A DNA stretch of 64,000 bases from Nematopogon swammerdamellus (Eukaryota > Arthropoda > Insecta > Lepidoptera > Adelidae). Position 1 is the stretch's first letter; each line of letters starts with the position of its first letter. The notes under the pieces are model-generated. The model saw only the letters and a program-made list of their open reading frames with translations, had not been told where the DNA came from and did not search any database. Below are positions 44,131 to 53,239 of the stretch, in pieces. The stretch is from the NCBI GenBank assembly GCA_946902875.1, contig OX336359.1, forward strand, positions 868,001-932,000, read 5' to 3'. A program made the position numbers and the translations under genes.

Positions 44131-44580
44131 TCACTGAGAAAAATGTTATTACTAAACTGTTTAGTAAAATAGTTTTTTACTCAAATTTGGTACGTACCAA
44201 ATAAAGTTACCTAAACCGGTTTAGTTGCGGCAACTAACCACAATTTAGAAAACCCTCTTTTGTAACTAACTACCTAAGTATGTAATAGCTACTATTTACA
44301 AAATTAATAATTGTTCACTGAATTGTTTGGCTACACGTGACCGAACGTGAGCTATTTTGCCGAAACTAGTTAAGCTATACATTACAAATCTATTTAGCTG
44401 TTATGCAATAAACAGTTTTTCTTTAACAAACAGCTATGTAGGAAGCAACCAAACTGATTTACTAAACTCGGTTTAGTTGTGGTAACTGCTAGTTTTGTAG
44501 TCACCACAGCAACTAAACTGTTTTGTAACATATTACACAAAATTTAGTTACTAACTGATTAACCGCTTTTTCAGTGTTGT
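44131..44580. mobile_element. MITE with CACTGA terminal inverted repeats
   Basis: Starts cactgagaaaaatgttatta and ends gctttttcagtg, so the termini are inverted CACTGA(G/A)AAA. Inside, aaccggtttagttgcggcaa, actcggtttagttgtggtaa and cacagcaactaaactg repeat a palindromic motif at least four times. Confidence 0.65.
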
Positions 44581-44582
44581 TG

Positions 44583-44650
44583 AATTCATACATACATACA
44601 TACATACATACATATCAAACGCTGTATCCCGTCAATCTGGGTCAAACGCC
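44583..44650 (+). repeat. (CATA)n and SINE-B start
   Basis: catacatacatacatacata followed by aacgctgtatcccgtcaatc, the first 35 bp of SINE-B. Confidence 0.65.
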
Positions 44651-45857
44651 ATCTATCATCGTCATCATCATTTGACACATTAAATTACTAAACTAAACTG
44701 ATATGACGACGACCAGTAAGTCGAAATATCATTAAAAATATGTGTATTTTTTTATTTCTAATGTACAACATATATATCGATATTATAAAATAATTCCCGA
44801 ACTTCCTGGCACGTGATAATCGCGTACGTGCTGATAATACATGGTCCGTCATTATAATAAATAGTTAAACAAGGGTTTCACAAAAAATCTGCCTCAATAT
44901 AAAGCACCATCATAAGATGCGGCGATGACAGGCAACACAGAAACTGTCGCTCCGCCGGAAGTGAAGAGAATCGCAAGTGTCACATCCGCCCGCCCATCGC
45001 CCCGCCCGCCCAGAATCTCTATTCCAAGTAGTACGCGAACAATTCACAGTTAGTAGAACATGCGAACGTGTACGTGCAAAGACAACTATATAAGGTCTTT
45101 CAAAATTAGTTCATAGTACGCTAAGGGGAGGTTCTATATCATATAGAGAGTAAAACCTGTATACAATTTTTTGGACCTTGGGCTTCTTTTTTATGTAAAA
45201 TATTTTTTTATGTATTTAAATAAAAAAATTGGTGGTTGATTTTTATAGCCTAATCGATTCAGTTTCATAACAGTAACAAAAAAGTCTTCATTACCGTTAT
45301 GATGTAACACGTGTGATAATATAAATAAATAAAATCATCCACCATATAAGTGAAGCGATAGTTTATTGTCATATTTGCTTTTAAGCCGAGTTTACCGCGA
45401 ACGAAGCCGCGGGGAAAAGCGAACAATCTATCAATGCACACAATTTGCATACATTTCGTTACAGGTTTTTTTACAAAGATACGTCAATTAATTAACAAGT
45501 GTTACAGAGATTTAAGTACATTTAATATACTTATTTGTAATTATCGTATTTGTGAACAATACTATGGCTGAATAACTGCTCGACGTGCGGTGGGTCGATG
45601 ATCAACTTCTGGTGTATGTTATAAGTTATAACACCAAAGAATTAAACAACATAAATTGCATTTTCTCACATCTGCAATTTTTGGTTCGGCATGCGGTTGG
45701 AATCGACCGGCAACGCGGCGCCTCGCGCGCCCTCTCGCGGAAGCAGTGACAACTTCAACACTAGGCGCCTTCTATGCATAGCTGCACGCGCCGGAATAAG
45801 TAAATGATAATCTGAATACTAAGCAGATTTTTATTTGCTTGTTTTCTTTTTTTTTTT
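44651..45857. other. Spacer with a decayed Helitron end
   Basis: 45385-45422 reads accgcgaacgaagccgcggg then gaaaagcgaac, a worn Helitron-like 3' hairpin. GC-rich patches at 44990 and 45700. No gene seen. Confidence 0.4.
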
Positions 45858-46088
45858 GTCCCTTCCCTTCTTACCTTAGATACTAGGTGGTAGGGTTTAT
45901 CCCGCCCGGGTTGGTACCACCGTACTGAATGAAAGGTCGGTTGAAATGGCTATTTAAATAGTTCCTGTTTTCCGTCCAATTCAGTGTAGCACTGACATGG
46001 CACCTAGTTCTCCAATGTGTAATAGGCTGACATCGCGGATATGTAGTAGTTGATGTACCCAACCGTGTTAGTTTTGATAAAAAAAAAT
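45858..46088 (+). mobile_element. SINE-A body and tail
   Basis: gtcccttcccttcttacctt, ttggtaccaccgtactgaat, ending gataaaaaaaa. Confidence 0.75.
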
Positions 46089-46675
46089 ATTTTGAAAATT
46101 AATTTATCATGTGGTTTAATCAATGGTGATTACAATAATTTACATAATTTATTTACATATTTTGATCGTAGAAATAATAATTATTTCTACGATCAAAACT
46201 AACAATATTTTTTTGATAGTCCAGAACTGATTGTGCTCAGTTAGTCAGATAGATACGTTGATTACAATTTATATTTTGTTTATTTATTGTAGAGAAGTAT
46301 GTATGTATATATAAAAACTAAATAACTAATACACTAAAACCTAAACTAATCTAAAATTAATATTAAGAAAACCTAGAATATATTAAATTAATCTTATAAA
46401 AATGCAATCGCATCTGGATCATTAGGCCCCAAATGAAAGACGACACTGCTGCTCCAGGTAATACAAATCCAGTAAAACGAGGCGACGTGAATTTAGCCAG
46501 GCGTCGTTCAATATTCCCGCCGTGTCTATACTGTAGATTAATGCCTAGGTGAACTGGATTAAATCGCTCGGGACCTGTGTGTGAGCGACTTTCTATACTG
46601 CAGTAGATGGAGCTCTTGCGTACTTGCTCAATCTGTATTTGAATTTTTAACCCCCGACGAAAAAGAGGGGTATTA
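46089..46675. other. Spacer with a 39-bp palindrome
   Basis: 46162-46200: 18-bp perfect arms (ttttgatcgtagaaataa) around taa. No gene seen. Confidence 0.5.
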
Positions 46676-46829
46676 TTTTTAAAACAAAATAGCTTTACTC
46701 ATGGTTCTTCACGAGCTATGTGGCTCGACGTTTCGGGCCAAGCGTATGGCACATCCTCATGAGCACTCTGCCTAGTGCGACGGTTGGCACAGAACTGTCA
46801 GATCTCCGTCCGACAGATTGTAGCTGTGG

Positions 46830-47345
46830 CCAGTGCGGGTAGTTTCCGTAGACGAGGGTTCAGGTGCGTTCCGGATCTCGGCGGAGAGACAGAAGGCGCT
46901 GACGGTGTCCACTTCCGGCTGGTCGTGTCCGTCGTGTCTTCTTCTCTTGAGCGGCGCTATGACTGGGTTTCACATCGGCGACAACTTGAAGGCGTCCTCC
47001 CGGTTGATGTTGTCGTGCTTCTTGATTTCGATGGACTCTCGGACGAGACGTGGGACGTGTCGTGTTTCAGTCGCAAGAATTTTGACCTGATCGATCGAAT
47101 CTAATCCAGTGGTTCGTTCTGGAGTCCATGTGATCGCACACTGCCGATTTGTTGGAGTTAAGTTGTCTCGCCGCTCGTATGTGCTCCGAGACCCGCGTCG
47201 CTACGCTCTTCTTCGTCTGCCCGATGTATGACTTTCCACAGATACATGGGATTTGGTACACGCCGGTAGACTGGAGAGGTAACTTGTCTTTTACCGAACG
47301 TAGCATCTGGGATACTTTTTTGTAGGGAGTAAAAACAGTGCCGAT
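46830..47345 (-). pseudogene. Penelope-like GIY-YIG fragment (left copy)
   Basis: Minus strand reads [20 protein letters not shown], then the GIY-YIG core and [20 protein letters not shown], where a shift ends the frame near 47070. The remaining domain continues in another frame to about 46830. Broken. Confidence 0.8.
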
Positions 47346-47355
47346 GCTGAGTTTC

Positions 47356-47800
47356 TTCAGTCTCCGGATACATCGGGCAGACGAAGAGGACCGTAGCGAC
47401 GCGGGTTTCGGAGCACATACGAGCGGCGAGACAACTGGACTCCAACAAATCGGCAGTGTGCGATCACATGGACTCCGGAACGAACCACTGGATTAGGCTC
47501 GATCAGATCAAAATTCTTGCGACTGAAACACGACACGTCCCACGTCTCGTCCGAGAGTCCATCGAAATCAAGAACCACAACTTCAACCGGGAGGACGCCT
47601 TCAAGTTGTCGCCGATGTGGAACCCAGTCATAGCGCTGCTCAAGAGAAGAAGACACGACGGACACGACCAGCCGGAAGTGGACACCGTCAGCGCCTTCTG
47701 TCTCTCCGCCGAGATCCGGAACGCACCTGAACCCTCGTCTACGGAAACTACCCGCACTGGCCACAGCTACAATCTTCGTCAACGACGGACGGAGGTCTGA
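47356..47800 (+). pseudogene. Penelope-like GIY-YIG C-terminal fragment (right copy)
   Basis: Plus strand reads [60 protein letters not shown] and AEIRNAPEPSSTETTRTGHS, ending at a TGA near 47800. No reverse transcriptase is present; only the endonuclease tail of the element is left. Confidence 0.8.
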
Positions 47801-48023
47801 CATTTCTCTGCCAACCGTCGCACTAGGCAGAGTGCTCATGAGGATGGACCATACGCTTGGCCCGAAACGTCGAGCCACATAGCTCGTAAACAAATTTTTT
47901 TATCTCATTGCTCGTGAAGAACCGTGAGTACAGCTGTTTTGTTTTAAAAATATTTTTTTTACATTATTGACCTGTAATATAAAAACATATTATCAATAAA
48001 AAATCTGAATCTGAATCAATAGC

Positions 48024-48332
48024 ACCACTCCTCGCGAAACCGCGCTCAGAGAGGTGCCATGCCGGCTGCAAGGCGGACAAAAACGTCGTTGTCTAATTTA
48101 TTAGCACGCCTTTTGAAGATCCCCAATAAGTGGTGGGGAACACACTCACCGGAAGACCATTCCATATTTTCACCCTTCTCAGAAGTTGTGTGTCAAACAA
48201 CATTATAATATGGATGTTCCGAGCGAGTCCGGAGGGTTTGACGGTTATGGATCGGGGCAGGAGGGATGAGGGAAGCCAGTTCATATGTATGACGGACGCT
48301 GCACTCCTCCGATGAGTCGGCGAGATATCTAA
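48024..48332 (-). pseudogene. LINE-E RT C-terminal remnant
   Basis: Minus strand encodes ITVKPSGLARNIHIIMLFDT and RRVKIWNGLPVSVFPTTYWG, then the LINE-E 3' UTR (aaccgcgctcagagaggtgc on the plus strand). Confidence 0.7.
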
Positions 48333-48589
48333 TATTAAATGCATCTTCTATATCGTACCAGCTCAGCATTCACCTTACCTTATGCAGACGAATTAAATGA
48401 CTCGAATTACGCTGCGCGCTGTTTAATGCAAGATAAGTATATTTTCTGCAGAGAATATTTTATTTTATACAGTTTAAAGTATAAAATGATAAAATTAAAA
48501 TACTCTTTCAATAAACTTATTCATAATGCACTGTAACTACTTGCGATTTGGTTCGATGCCAACGCGTTGTTTCCAAAAATTCAGATATA

Positions 48590-48750
48590 CAGTACAGTCT
48601 CGGGTCCTTCAAGAGGGCCGTGAATAGGAACCTGACAGGCCGACATGGCATTCGAAACCCCCTATATACGGCCGAATGTCCATGGGCGTCGTTAGACACC
48701 TTATGGGTGGCTCGGCGCCACATGTCGCTCTTTCTATAAAAAAAATGTAG
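48590..48750 (+). mobile_element. LINE-C 3' end
   Basis: tacagtctcgggtccttcaa, aggccgacatggcattcgaa, tgggtggctcggcgccacat, ending ataaaaaaaat. Confidence 0.75.
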
Positions 48751-48757
48751 GTATTGT

Positions 48758-49008
48758 ACTGTAGGTCCCTTCCCTTCTAACCTTACTGGGTGGTAGGGTT
48801 TAATCCGCTCGGGTTGGTACCACCGTACTGAATGAAAAGTTTGTTGAAACGGCTATGTAAATAGTTCGTGTTTTCCGCCCAGTTCAGTGTAGTCGGCACG
48901 ACCGAAAGCAAGCACTGACATGGCAACTAGTTTACCAAGGTGTTATGGGCTGACATCACGGATGTTGTAGGTGATGTAGCCAACCGTGTCAGTTTCCATA
49001 AAAAAAAA
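48758..49008 (+). mobile_element. SINE-A body and tail
   Basis: ctgtaggtcccttcccttct to agccaaccgtgtcagtttcc and ataaaaaaaa. Confidence 0.8.
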
Positions 49009-49029
49009 TATAATAATTTTCTGGTAAGA

Positions 49030-49080
49030 GCATGCGCTCTGGCCCCTCTGACTCGGCCACCTATAGCGAATTACCGAAAC
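49030..49080 (+). mobile_element. SINE-F tail shred
   Basis: gcatgcgctctggcccctct, cggccacctatagcgaatta. Confidence 0.5.
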
Positions 49081-49354
49081 AATGTGCCAACAATTTTCGC
49101 AAAACGTCTTACAATTTCGGGTGCCTTACATCAAGTTTGTGTCTAGCGTGATTAGTGTACGCGAGAGAAGGGTCACCAACGTACTAGCGTCGGCTTCGCT
49201 CTCGTCAATCTCCTCCAATATACTTAAAGCCTGTACGAAAACAGAAATTAATACTGTAGAAACGTCATTGCTTATATACTACCTTGTCACCAACATTTGA
49301 TATGTATTGTATGCAAGCACACCATTTCTATCAGACAGTCAGGAGAGAACAAGT

Positions 49355-49605
49355 TAGTGAGTACATACATACATACATACCATACGCTGTATCCCGACAA
49401 TCGGGGTAAGCAGAGTAGTCGGTGTTGTGCTGCAAGTACTCTTGTAAATTACAGCACAAAACCTACACACGTGCTACATGACTCGGTGGAAGGACCGTGT
49501 CAAGGTGAGAGGTGGCTAGTCTTTCACCTTTATGCACGACATCTTGTCCTTATTCCTTCGTCGCCTTTCACCATATGCATGAGGAGAGATGCAGTGGGGC
49601 TTGGA
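49355..49605 (+). mobile_element. SINE-B
   Basis: catacatacataccatacgc, tgtatcccgacaatcggggt, ending ggagagatgcagtggggctt. Internal deletion of about 60 bp after the hairpin. Confidence 0.75.
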
Positions 49606-49609
49606 ACGT

Positions 49610-49877
49610 CCGTATGTTGTTGACACACAACTTCTGGGAACGATTTTGAAAATCAATGTGCGTTTTTCAAAATCGTTCCTGTATCGTACGGTGAAAATAT
49701 GGAACGGTCTTCCGGTGAGTGTATTCCCTGCTACCTATATGACCTGGTGATCTTCAAAACCTAATAGCTGATATGGCGCCTATCTGAGCGTGGTTTCGCG
49801 AGGAGTGGTGTTATTGGCTGTGTCTGATCTTCCGTTGAAGTTTTGTGTACAGACACCCGTGCCAGCTGTCTATAAAA
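49610..49877 (+). pseudogene. LINE-E 3' end
   Basis: tcctgtatcgtacggtgaaa, atatggaacggtcttccggt (KIWNGLPV in frame), ggtttcgcgaggagtggtgt. A SINE-G copy follows at the end. Confidence 0.65.
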
Positions 49878-50225
49878 ACCGGCCAAGTGCGAGGGTTCCG
49901 CATCGCCATGTCATGGCTAACGCCACTCACGCCATCTAGATGGCGTGTTATGAAATGCTTCATATTAGTTAAATGTCATGATTAGTTAAAATGCTTCATA
50001 ATCTATTCGGTAGATGGCGCGCGCGCATACACTTTTTGGTTTCTTCTATGGGAACCCCCGTGAATTTTTTACTTTTTCTTATTTTTATTGTTTGTTGTTA
50101 TATCGGCCATAATAACACTTAATCTGTGAAAATTTCAACGGGCTGCCTATTACGGTTCAAGAGATACAGCCCTCGGACAGACAGACGGACAGACAGACAG
50201 ACGGCGTAGGCTTAGTAATAGGGTC
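49878..50225. mobile_element. SINE-G, near full length
   Basis: aaaccggccaagtgcgaggg, cgccatctagatggcgtgtt (itself palindromic), tcaacgggctgcctattacg, ending gtaggcttagtaataggg. Reverse orientation of 25330-25725. Confidence 0.75.
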
Positions 50226-50480
50226 AGACAAACGTTGCGCTTTACATACTACTTACAAAATGGCAAGTCGATGCCTATTCTATCTCGTTTAATTCCCTTT
50301 TGTAGGTACCTATTGCGTATTCTATTTAGGACGACAAAGATATATTTTCTGATATTTAATCCGTTCTTCTACGGTCCACATTGTGCTGTGTCACTCGAAA
50401 TCAAGATTCAAGAAAATATTAGGTACCTATTTTCAGAAATCGTAGCCAGCACGTTTAAAGCTGCAACATTATTTGTAATA
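50226..50480. other. Spacer, nothing recognised
   Basis: An ORF (50235-50501, +) has no known motif. Confidence 0.35.
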
Positions 50481-50570
50481 TTGCTTCGACACAAATTGTA
50501 ACATTGACATTAATTGTAACATTGACACTAATTATAACATTGACACAAACTATGACATTGATACTAACTG
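50481..50570. repeat. Tandem repeat of taattgtaacattgaca-type units
   Basis: attaattgtaacattgacac, aattataacattgacacaaa; about five units of 16-20 bp. Same unit as the array at 53245-53475 inside the lysozyme-like intron. Confidence 0.75.
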
Positions 50571-50809
50571 AAGCTTGATAAATCAGGTTTTTATACACGT
50601 GCTCGTGTTTTGTATTGTAACAAACAAAATAAATATTTCACATAAATATAGTACGTTTGAATGTACGTTTACCTGTCGCAGTCTCTAACTATGACAAAAT
50701 TTTAGCTATCTTCTTGAAATATGCCATATTGAGAGGTAATAAAATTTAATAAATAGCGTCAGATGTTCTCAAACTGTTTTTAAAAAGTAAAAGAAACATA
50801 TATATCTGT

Positions 50810-51080
50810 GGTTATGTGGCAGAAGCAGACATGTACATTTTTTCCAATATTGAGTTATAAATACCAAAATTTCGGTAAAAATGCGCTCTTTAATATGGCA
50901 AAAACAAACATGTCGTAAGTAATACCCAAAGCCATGTATTTCCCTTCGACCAAACAGTACATGTCATAAAAATCACAATAACGTATGCCAAAACAGTACA
51001 AGTAGCGACATGTCTTATTTTGCCATATAAGAAAATCAACAAATAGCGACATGTCGAAGTACATGTCATAGACATCACAA
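50810..51080. repeat. ACATGT-rich partial tandem repeat
   Basis: agtacatgtcataaaaatca, caataacgtatgcc is repeated about 100 bp later as agtacatgtcatagacatca, caataacgtatacc. Six ACATGT palindromes occur in this stretch. Confidence 0.7.
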
Positions 51081-51113
51081 TAACGTATACCATAAACTAT
51101 TTAAAAAATATAT

Positions 51114-51315
51114 AAAAACCGCCTTCAAAAATGTATGAAATAAAAAAAAATCGAACCCTAGAGTTGAAGGCGGTGCTAAAGAAGGCTACACAAATCACAA
51201 AGGATATCATCCACTCATGTTTTCTTTTATGCTTCATTTTTTCTTACTTTAGCACCGCCTTCAACTCTAGGGTTTGATTTTTTTATTTCATACATTTTTG
51301 AAGGCGGTTTTTATA
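51114..51315. repeat. Inverted repeat, 67-bp arms
   Basis: aaccgccttcaaaaatgtat ... gagttgaaggcggtgctaaa and its complement from tttagcaccgccttcaactc to tttttgaaggcggtttttat. Spacer about 65 bp. Nested short inverted repeats (gaaggcggt). Confidence 0.8.
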
Positions 51316-51944
51316 TTGTTTTAAATAGTTTTTTATTTCACAGTTTTTTTAGTAATTTTTTGCTCGGCGGAATTAATCGAGAAAAAATTTCGCCTCGCTT
51401 TCCAATCCGATCTTGACCAAATTAAAATGGAACCACCTCAGGGTTATCCCCTTTCAATCAGAAAAAGATTTTCAAAATCGGCCCACAATTGACGGAGTAA
51501 TCGCGTAACAAACATCCAAAAAAAGAATACCCTGAACACCACCTAGGCCTAAAGTAATGGCTCGTGAAGACAAATGCAACGAGCCCAAACACGATGGGTT
51601 TATCATGTGTAGTTTAGAAGTTCCTATCGCCACCTTCCGTCTCCATCATCAGACCAGCTCGATGGTACTCGTACCATAATATATTAAGCGCATCTGGCCG
51701 GTCGGAAAATATTTCAAATTTAGAATATTCATGAAACAAGGGTCCGAATATGTATCACAATATCGATTCATGTATTTCAATACGATGACAGAGACTTTGG
51801 TACTAGTTTTTTTTTTTTGGAAGTCGTTTTTATATTTTTTAAAACAGTTTTTATTTCATTCTTTTTAGTAATATTACATAAAAAAGAATAATCGAAATCG
51901 AATAATCGAAATCGGTTGAAGTGGTACAGAATTATTCGCCATGT
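51316..51944. other. Spacer, probably interior of a DNA element
   Basis: No coding seen. The tatattgttttaaatagttt sequence after the inverted repeat is echoed near 51835 (tttttaaaacagtttttatt). Confidence 0.35.
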
Positions 51945-52080
51945 GTCAAACTGCAAATTGCTGAAAAAGTCCACATCACGTTTTGCTGAAGGTACCCACA
52001 CACCATAATAATTATCAAACTGCAAATTTCTAAAAAGACCACATCACAAGTTTTGCTGAAGGTACCCACACACCATAGTA
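51945..52080. repeat. Tandem duplication of about 69 bp
   Basis: caaactgcaaattgctgaaa ... ctgaaggtacccacacacca occurs at 51948 and again at 52016 with small differences. Confidence 0.8.
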
Positions 52081-53010
52081 TTTTATTGATTTTTCAAAAA
52101 CCGCTGAATCAATTTCGATAAAATTTATATGGGACCACCTCTGAAGTATGACCTTCCACCTTCAAACTATGGACTGGAGGAAGAACAAAAGGCGCCCCCT
52201 GGGCAAATCGCGTTTCCACATATGCGAATAGGTCCAATGGCTATCAATCCCAATAAAAAAAAAAGATTTACTATCTATTTTGCCATTAATTGATCCCGTA
52301 TACCATGATTTTTACAAATCCTTAACGACGAGTGCTACTGCGTCACTGGCTGGTGACCAGGCAGAATCTTCGGACGATGAATCGTAAATATTGTCAGTGA
52401 AGTGGCATTTGTATTTACCGAGATTGTTGATTACATTTTGTGTAGGGTTTTACTAATAAAATTATTAAATTTCCTTTATCTCATAAACAATTTCGTTTTA
52501 TTAATGTTAAAACTTGAATAAAGTCTTAGATGACCGATACTACCTCACTATGTGTATCCTTGATATATGTAACGTGAAGTAAAATACTTTATATGGCAGA
52601 AAAAAACAAGTCGCACTTATTTAATGACATGTCGCATATAAATTTTACTTCTTTATATGGCATTACATGACATGTAATTTAAATTAATTTCTTCAAAATC
52701 CTAGAAAACTTTTTATAAAAACAAGACTTTCGTTGTATTCTCAGATAACTTATTAACTCACATTAAAAATATTGTTAATATATCCATGCAAACCTCATTT
52801 TAGTACCACTGCAAAGTTTATATTGCTTGTAGTCAAAAATGCACAAAAGTAACATGTCAGCTTATGCCAAATTTCCACAGATATGTATAGATGAAAAAAA
52901 AGATGAATACCATTTTCAAGAATATTTTCGATTCTACACAAATGAGTCCAATTCATTTATTTTGACTTGATTATTGCTTGAACGTACCTACAGATTATTC
53001 CGCCAAGTTC
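52081..53010. other. Upstream region of the lysozyme-like gene
   Basis: AT-rich. Three more ACATGT sites (about 52643, 52669, 52853). No clear NF-kB site or TATA box was found by eye; an initiator-like TTCAGT lies at about 53008-53013. Confidence 0.4.
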
Positions 53011-53064
53011 AGTGTATACAGATTGTTTGTGATTTATGTCAAAATCCCCAAATGTGCGCAGATA

Positions 53065-53239
53065 ATGGCTCAATCGTCCCTCCTGCTCCGGCCGCACTGT
53101 GCGCTGCGCTACCTCATGTGCGCGGCAGTGGCGCTATCGCTTACACAATCTGCGTCCGCGCATGCAAGGACATTCTCGCGATGTCAGCTGTCGCGCGAGC
53201 TGCTGCGCTACAACCTGCCGCGCAGCCTGCTCCCACACT
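53065..53239 (+). CDS. Lysozyme-like exon 1: signal peptide and N-terminal helix
   Basis: ATG at 53065 follows a possible acceptor (tgtgcgcag). A second in-frame ATG at 53116 (MCAAVALSLTQSASA) would give a signal peptide of the usual lysozyme length, so the true start is uncertain. The exon encodes RTFSRCQLSRELLRYNLP and ends in phase 1 at a good donor, gtgagt. An arthropod-style initiator, TTCAGT, lies about 55 bp upstream, but no TATA box is evident. Confidence 0.82.

Larger units (their letters stand above)
46676..47950. mobile_element. Two Penelope-like elements, head to head
   Basis: A minus-strand copy (about 47365 down to 46676) and a plus-strand copy (about 47356 up to 47950) are near mirror images. 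The minus copy encodes the GIY-YIG endonuclease start ([20 protein letters not shown], then [13 protein letters not shown]). The plus copy begins at GYIGQTK, so it lacks the GVY half. Both continue into a C-terminal domain (ESIEIK, NREDAFKLSPMWNPVI, AEIRNAPEPSSTETTRTGHS). Both end in cgaaacgtcgagccacatag. Confidence 0.85.

Noticed and set aside
46775..47104. 109-codon plus-strand frame in the Penelope-like region
   Set aside because: It is the shadow of the minus-strand Penelope-like C-terminal domain.
47357..47893. 178-codon minus-strand frame
   Set aside because: Shadow of the plus-strand Penelope-like fragment; the coding sense is recognised on the other strand.
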